5,720 nucleotides of DNA from RGIG4140 sp045638265 (GTDB taxonomy: Bacteria; Pseudomonadota; Alphaproteobacteria; CAAHEQ01; UBA3637), in assembly GCA_045638265.1 (NCBI GenBank), contig JAZUBA010000040.1:1-5720 (forward strand), read 5' to 3'. The notes beneath the pieces are model-generated. The model was given only the letters and a program-made list of their open reading frames with translations, was not told where the DNA came from and made no database searches. The position numbers and the translations under genes were made by a program. This document shows, piece by piece, positions 4,693 through 5,720 of this stretch (position 1 is the stretch's first letter; each line of letters starts with the position of its first letter).

Positions 4693-4701
4693 TGTGGATA
4701 A
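4693..4701 (-). promoter_or_regulatory. DnaA box, exact (TTATCCACA on the - strand)
   Basis: The + strand reads TGTGGATAA, 12 bp from the preceding box. A degraded relative, TAAGGATAA (two mismatches), follows at 4723-4731 in the same orientation. Confidence 0.7.
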
Positions 4702-5032
4702 CTTTTTGAATAGATTGAATTTTAAGGATAATTTTTTGCATTTAAAAAACGTAAGATAGGCAGAAAGTACCAGATTGTTGAGAAAATTAAATCAATACAT
4801 ATACATTTGCAGATAATTGCTTGAATATGCTGAAAAAAAGATTCGCATTTTTTGAAGAAAAAGCGTATAAGGCGTGTATATTGCTCATCAGTGTTTCATC
4901 AATTCAAGGGTAGGGAGTTGTTTCACAACAATGACCGGTATTTTAAAATTGGCAGTTATGGGAAAAGCGTTTATTGAGATTTGTTTTAATGATTGCTTCT
5001 TGTTCGCATCTGTTATCTCATTTTGTTTTATG
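4702..5032. other. Non-coding stretch right of the origin-like region
   Basis: I see no convincing gene, promoter or RNA here. Short open frames have no ribosome binding site. A GANTC site (GATTC, 4840-4844) and a small GTTGT-TTC-ACAAC hairpin (4917-4929) are present. No clear intrinsic terminator for the - strand gene ending at 5033 was found, since neither the hairpin nor other dyads are followed by a T-run in that direction. The stretch has more G than C on the + strand by rough hand count. Confidence 0.5.
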
Positions 5033-5720
5033 TTATTTACAGACAGCGTAGAATGGTTGTGAGGCGTTATTCGTGTTTCGTGCAAATACATAGACATTGC
5101 TACCTTGGTATCCCAGATGAAATATATGGCACAAATTAGCACTGGCGTCTGTATTTGTCCAGGTATGGAAATAGTCGCCATTGGCATAAGCTTGATACAT
5201 TGCTTCTACTTTTGCTGTTTTTGTTGATGTCCCACTTATATAACAATTACCGTTTCCCATACCAATAACAAACGTTTTATCACAATCATAATCGCTTACT
5301 TCTACCATTGTTTTACCTAACGCCTCACAGAAGTGTTTGGCAGACCACCACCACATTGCATGACTTGATACCCAAAAGGGAGCTTCTGCCGGTTTATTTC
5401 TTAAATCTGCTTGTGCATTTCGGCACTCACCACTCATATTACTCGTATCTTTTGTGCAATATGTACTGCCGTAATTCGTAATATCGCAATATTCTCCTCT
5501 GTTGCAATCGGCATTTTTATTGCACGTTTCAGGCAATGTTTCACACGTTCCATTCGTATATTTTGTATCAACTTCTGCGCAATAGCATTGTATTTGCTTC
5601 CCTGTTGCCGTATCGGTGAGCGTTGTTGCCAATCCGCCTTGACCATCTTCCGATGTGTTTTCAGGACAACTCACTGTCGGTGTCGGTTCGTCTTCATCAT
5701 CACTATTGCCATTGTTACCA
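5033..5720 (-). CDS. C-type-lectin-like surface protein, 5' end outside the window
   Basis: The reading frame is open from the window edge to a TAA at 5033-5035 and gives 228 complete residues. A GTG at 5672-5674 is in frame but has no reason to be the start, because the frame continues upstream with an acidic Gly/Asn linker and PTPT. Numbering from the first full codon, residues 1-15 are the linker. A first Cys-bearing segment follows (18-60), then a Cys-rich EGF-like knot (66-93) and a CTLD (about 113-228) with WWWSAKHFCEALGKTM, WTNTD and a terminal AVCK. It is a clear paralog of the C-terminal half of the protein at 193-1947, with 18 of 22 residues identical in the segment from G-x-CRNAQ to APFWVS. 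By analogy the missing N-terminus is probably a prepilin-type helix, which is inference. It converges on the 235-residue paralog gene across about 780 bp. Its promoter is not visible. Confidence 0.85.
   Translation of the reverse strand, partial: GNNGNSDDEDEPTPTVSCPENTSEDGQGGLATTLTDTATGKQIQCYCAEVDTKYTNGTCETLPETCNKNADCNRGEYCDITNYGSTYCTKDTSNMSGECRNAQADLRNKPAEAPFWVSSHAMWWWSAKHFCEALGKTMVEVSDYDCDKTFVIGMGNGNCYISGTSTKTAKVEAMYQAYANGDYFHTWTNTDASANLCHIFHLGYQGSNVYVFARNTNNASQPFYAVCK

Larger units (their letters stand above)
4457..4701. other. Candidate DnaA-dependent replication origin (oriC-like)
   Basis: Within about 245 bp there is a 48-bp run of only A and T (4485-4532), a plausible unwinding element. 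There are three exact DnaA boxes (4528-4536 on +, 4670-4678 and 4693-4701 on -) and two one-mismatch boxes (4551-4559 and 4681-4689). Three boxes are spaced 11 and 12 bp apart, about one helical turn. Two GANTC sites lie in a 10-bp repeat beside the first box. The site sits in about 700 bp of non-coding DNA between convergent genes that need no promoters. My rough hand count of bases gives a slight C excess left of the A/T run (4321-4484) and a clear G excess on the right (4702-5032), as expected at a skew switch. Alternatives are a plasmid or element origin, or a DnaA-titrating or DnaA-reactivating locus. No origin-associated gene is in view. Confidence 0.6.

Noticed and set aside
4917..4929. 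GTTGT-TTC-ACAAC hairpin as terminator of the - strand CTLD gene
   Set aside because: It has only five pairs and no T-run on the appropriate side.
4874..5062. Open frame of 62 codons on the + strand with a hydrophobic stretch
   Set aside because: It has a GTG start without a ribosome binding site or promoter and runs antisense into the end of the CTLD gene.
5672..5674. GTG as start of the - strand CTLD gene
   Set aside because: The frame stays open to the window edge with a linker composition like that of the first CTLD gene, so the gene continues beyond the window.

Overview
The window is AT-rich, densely annotated bacterial DNA with no RNA genes, insertion sequences or CRISPR arrays that I can see. 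The best clue to the host is the first gene. It opens with a type IV prepilin-like N-terminus of the form G|RSMTEMLGVLAVLGVLSIGG, followed by cysteine-rich and C-type-lectin-like modules. From memory, this 'MTEMLGVLA..GVLSIGG' pseudopilin type is common in metagenome-assembled Alphaproteobacteria from animal guts. I therefore lean to an uncultured host-associated alphaproteobacterium, but this is inference.

Layout. Positions 1-192 hold a promoter with a perfect palindrome in its spacer. Positions 193-1947 (+) encode a 584-residue secreted or surface pseudopilin fused to two C-type-lectin-like domains through Thr-rich linkers, followed by a strong intrinsic terminator (2015-2051). Next come two separately promoted + strand genes, 2216-3388 (390 aa) and 3547-4254 (235 aa). 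They are paralogs that share an unrecognised core of about 86 residues, a C-terminal tail, and an almost identical 3' UTR plus terminator. Positions 4316-5032 are a long non-coding stretch between convergent genes. Positions 5033-5720 (-) are the 3' part of a second CTLD-type surface protein whose start lies outside the window.

The most interesting region is 4457-4701. It has a 48-bp run of pure A/T, three exact DnaA boxes (TTATNCACA) and two one-mismatch boxes, of which three are spaced 11 and 12 bp apart. It also has two copies of a 10-bp repeat carrying GANTC, and alternating CG/TA tracts on both sides of the A/T run. This is what a chromosomal (or plasmid) replication origin looks like. 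The convergent flanking genes need no promoter there, so gene regulation does not explain the space. Against the idea, every gene in the window would be transcribed head-on to a fork leaving this site, and no origin-associated gene such as dnaA, hemE or parAB is visible.

The three complete genes share one promoter style, TTGCA(A/C/T)-17 bp-TA(T/C)AAT, and each has a good Shine-Dalgarno, so they look like independent single-gene units. The CTLD proteins are probably displayed or secreted. The two paralogs have no signal peptide or transmembrane helix that I can see, and their function is unknown.
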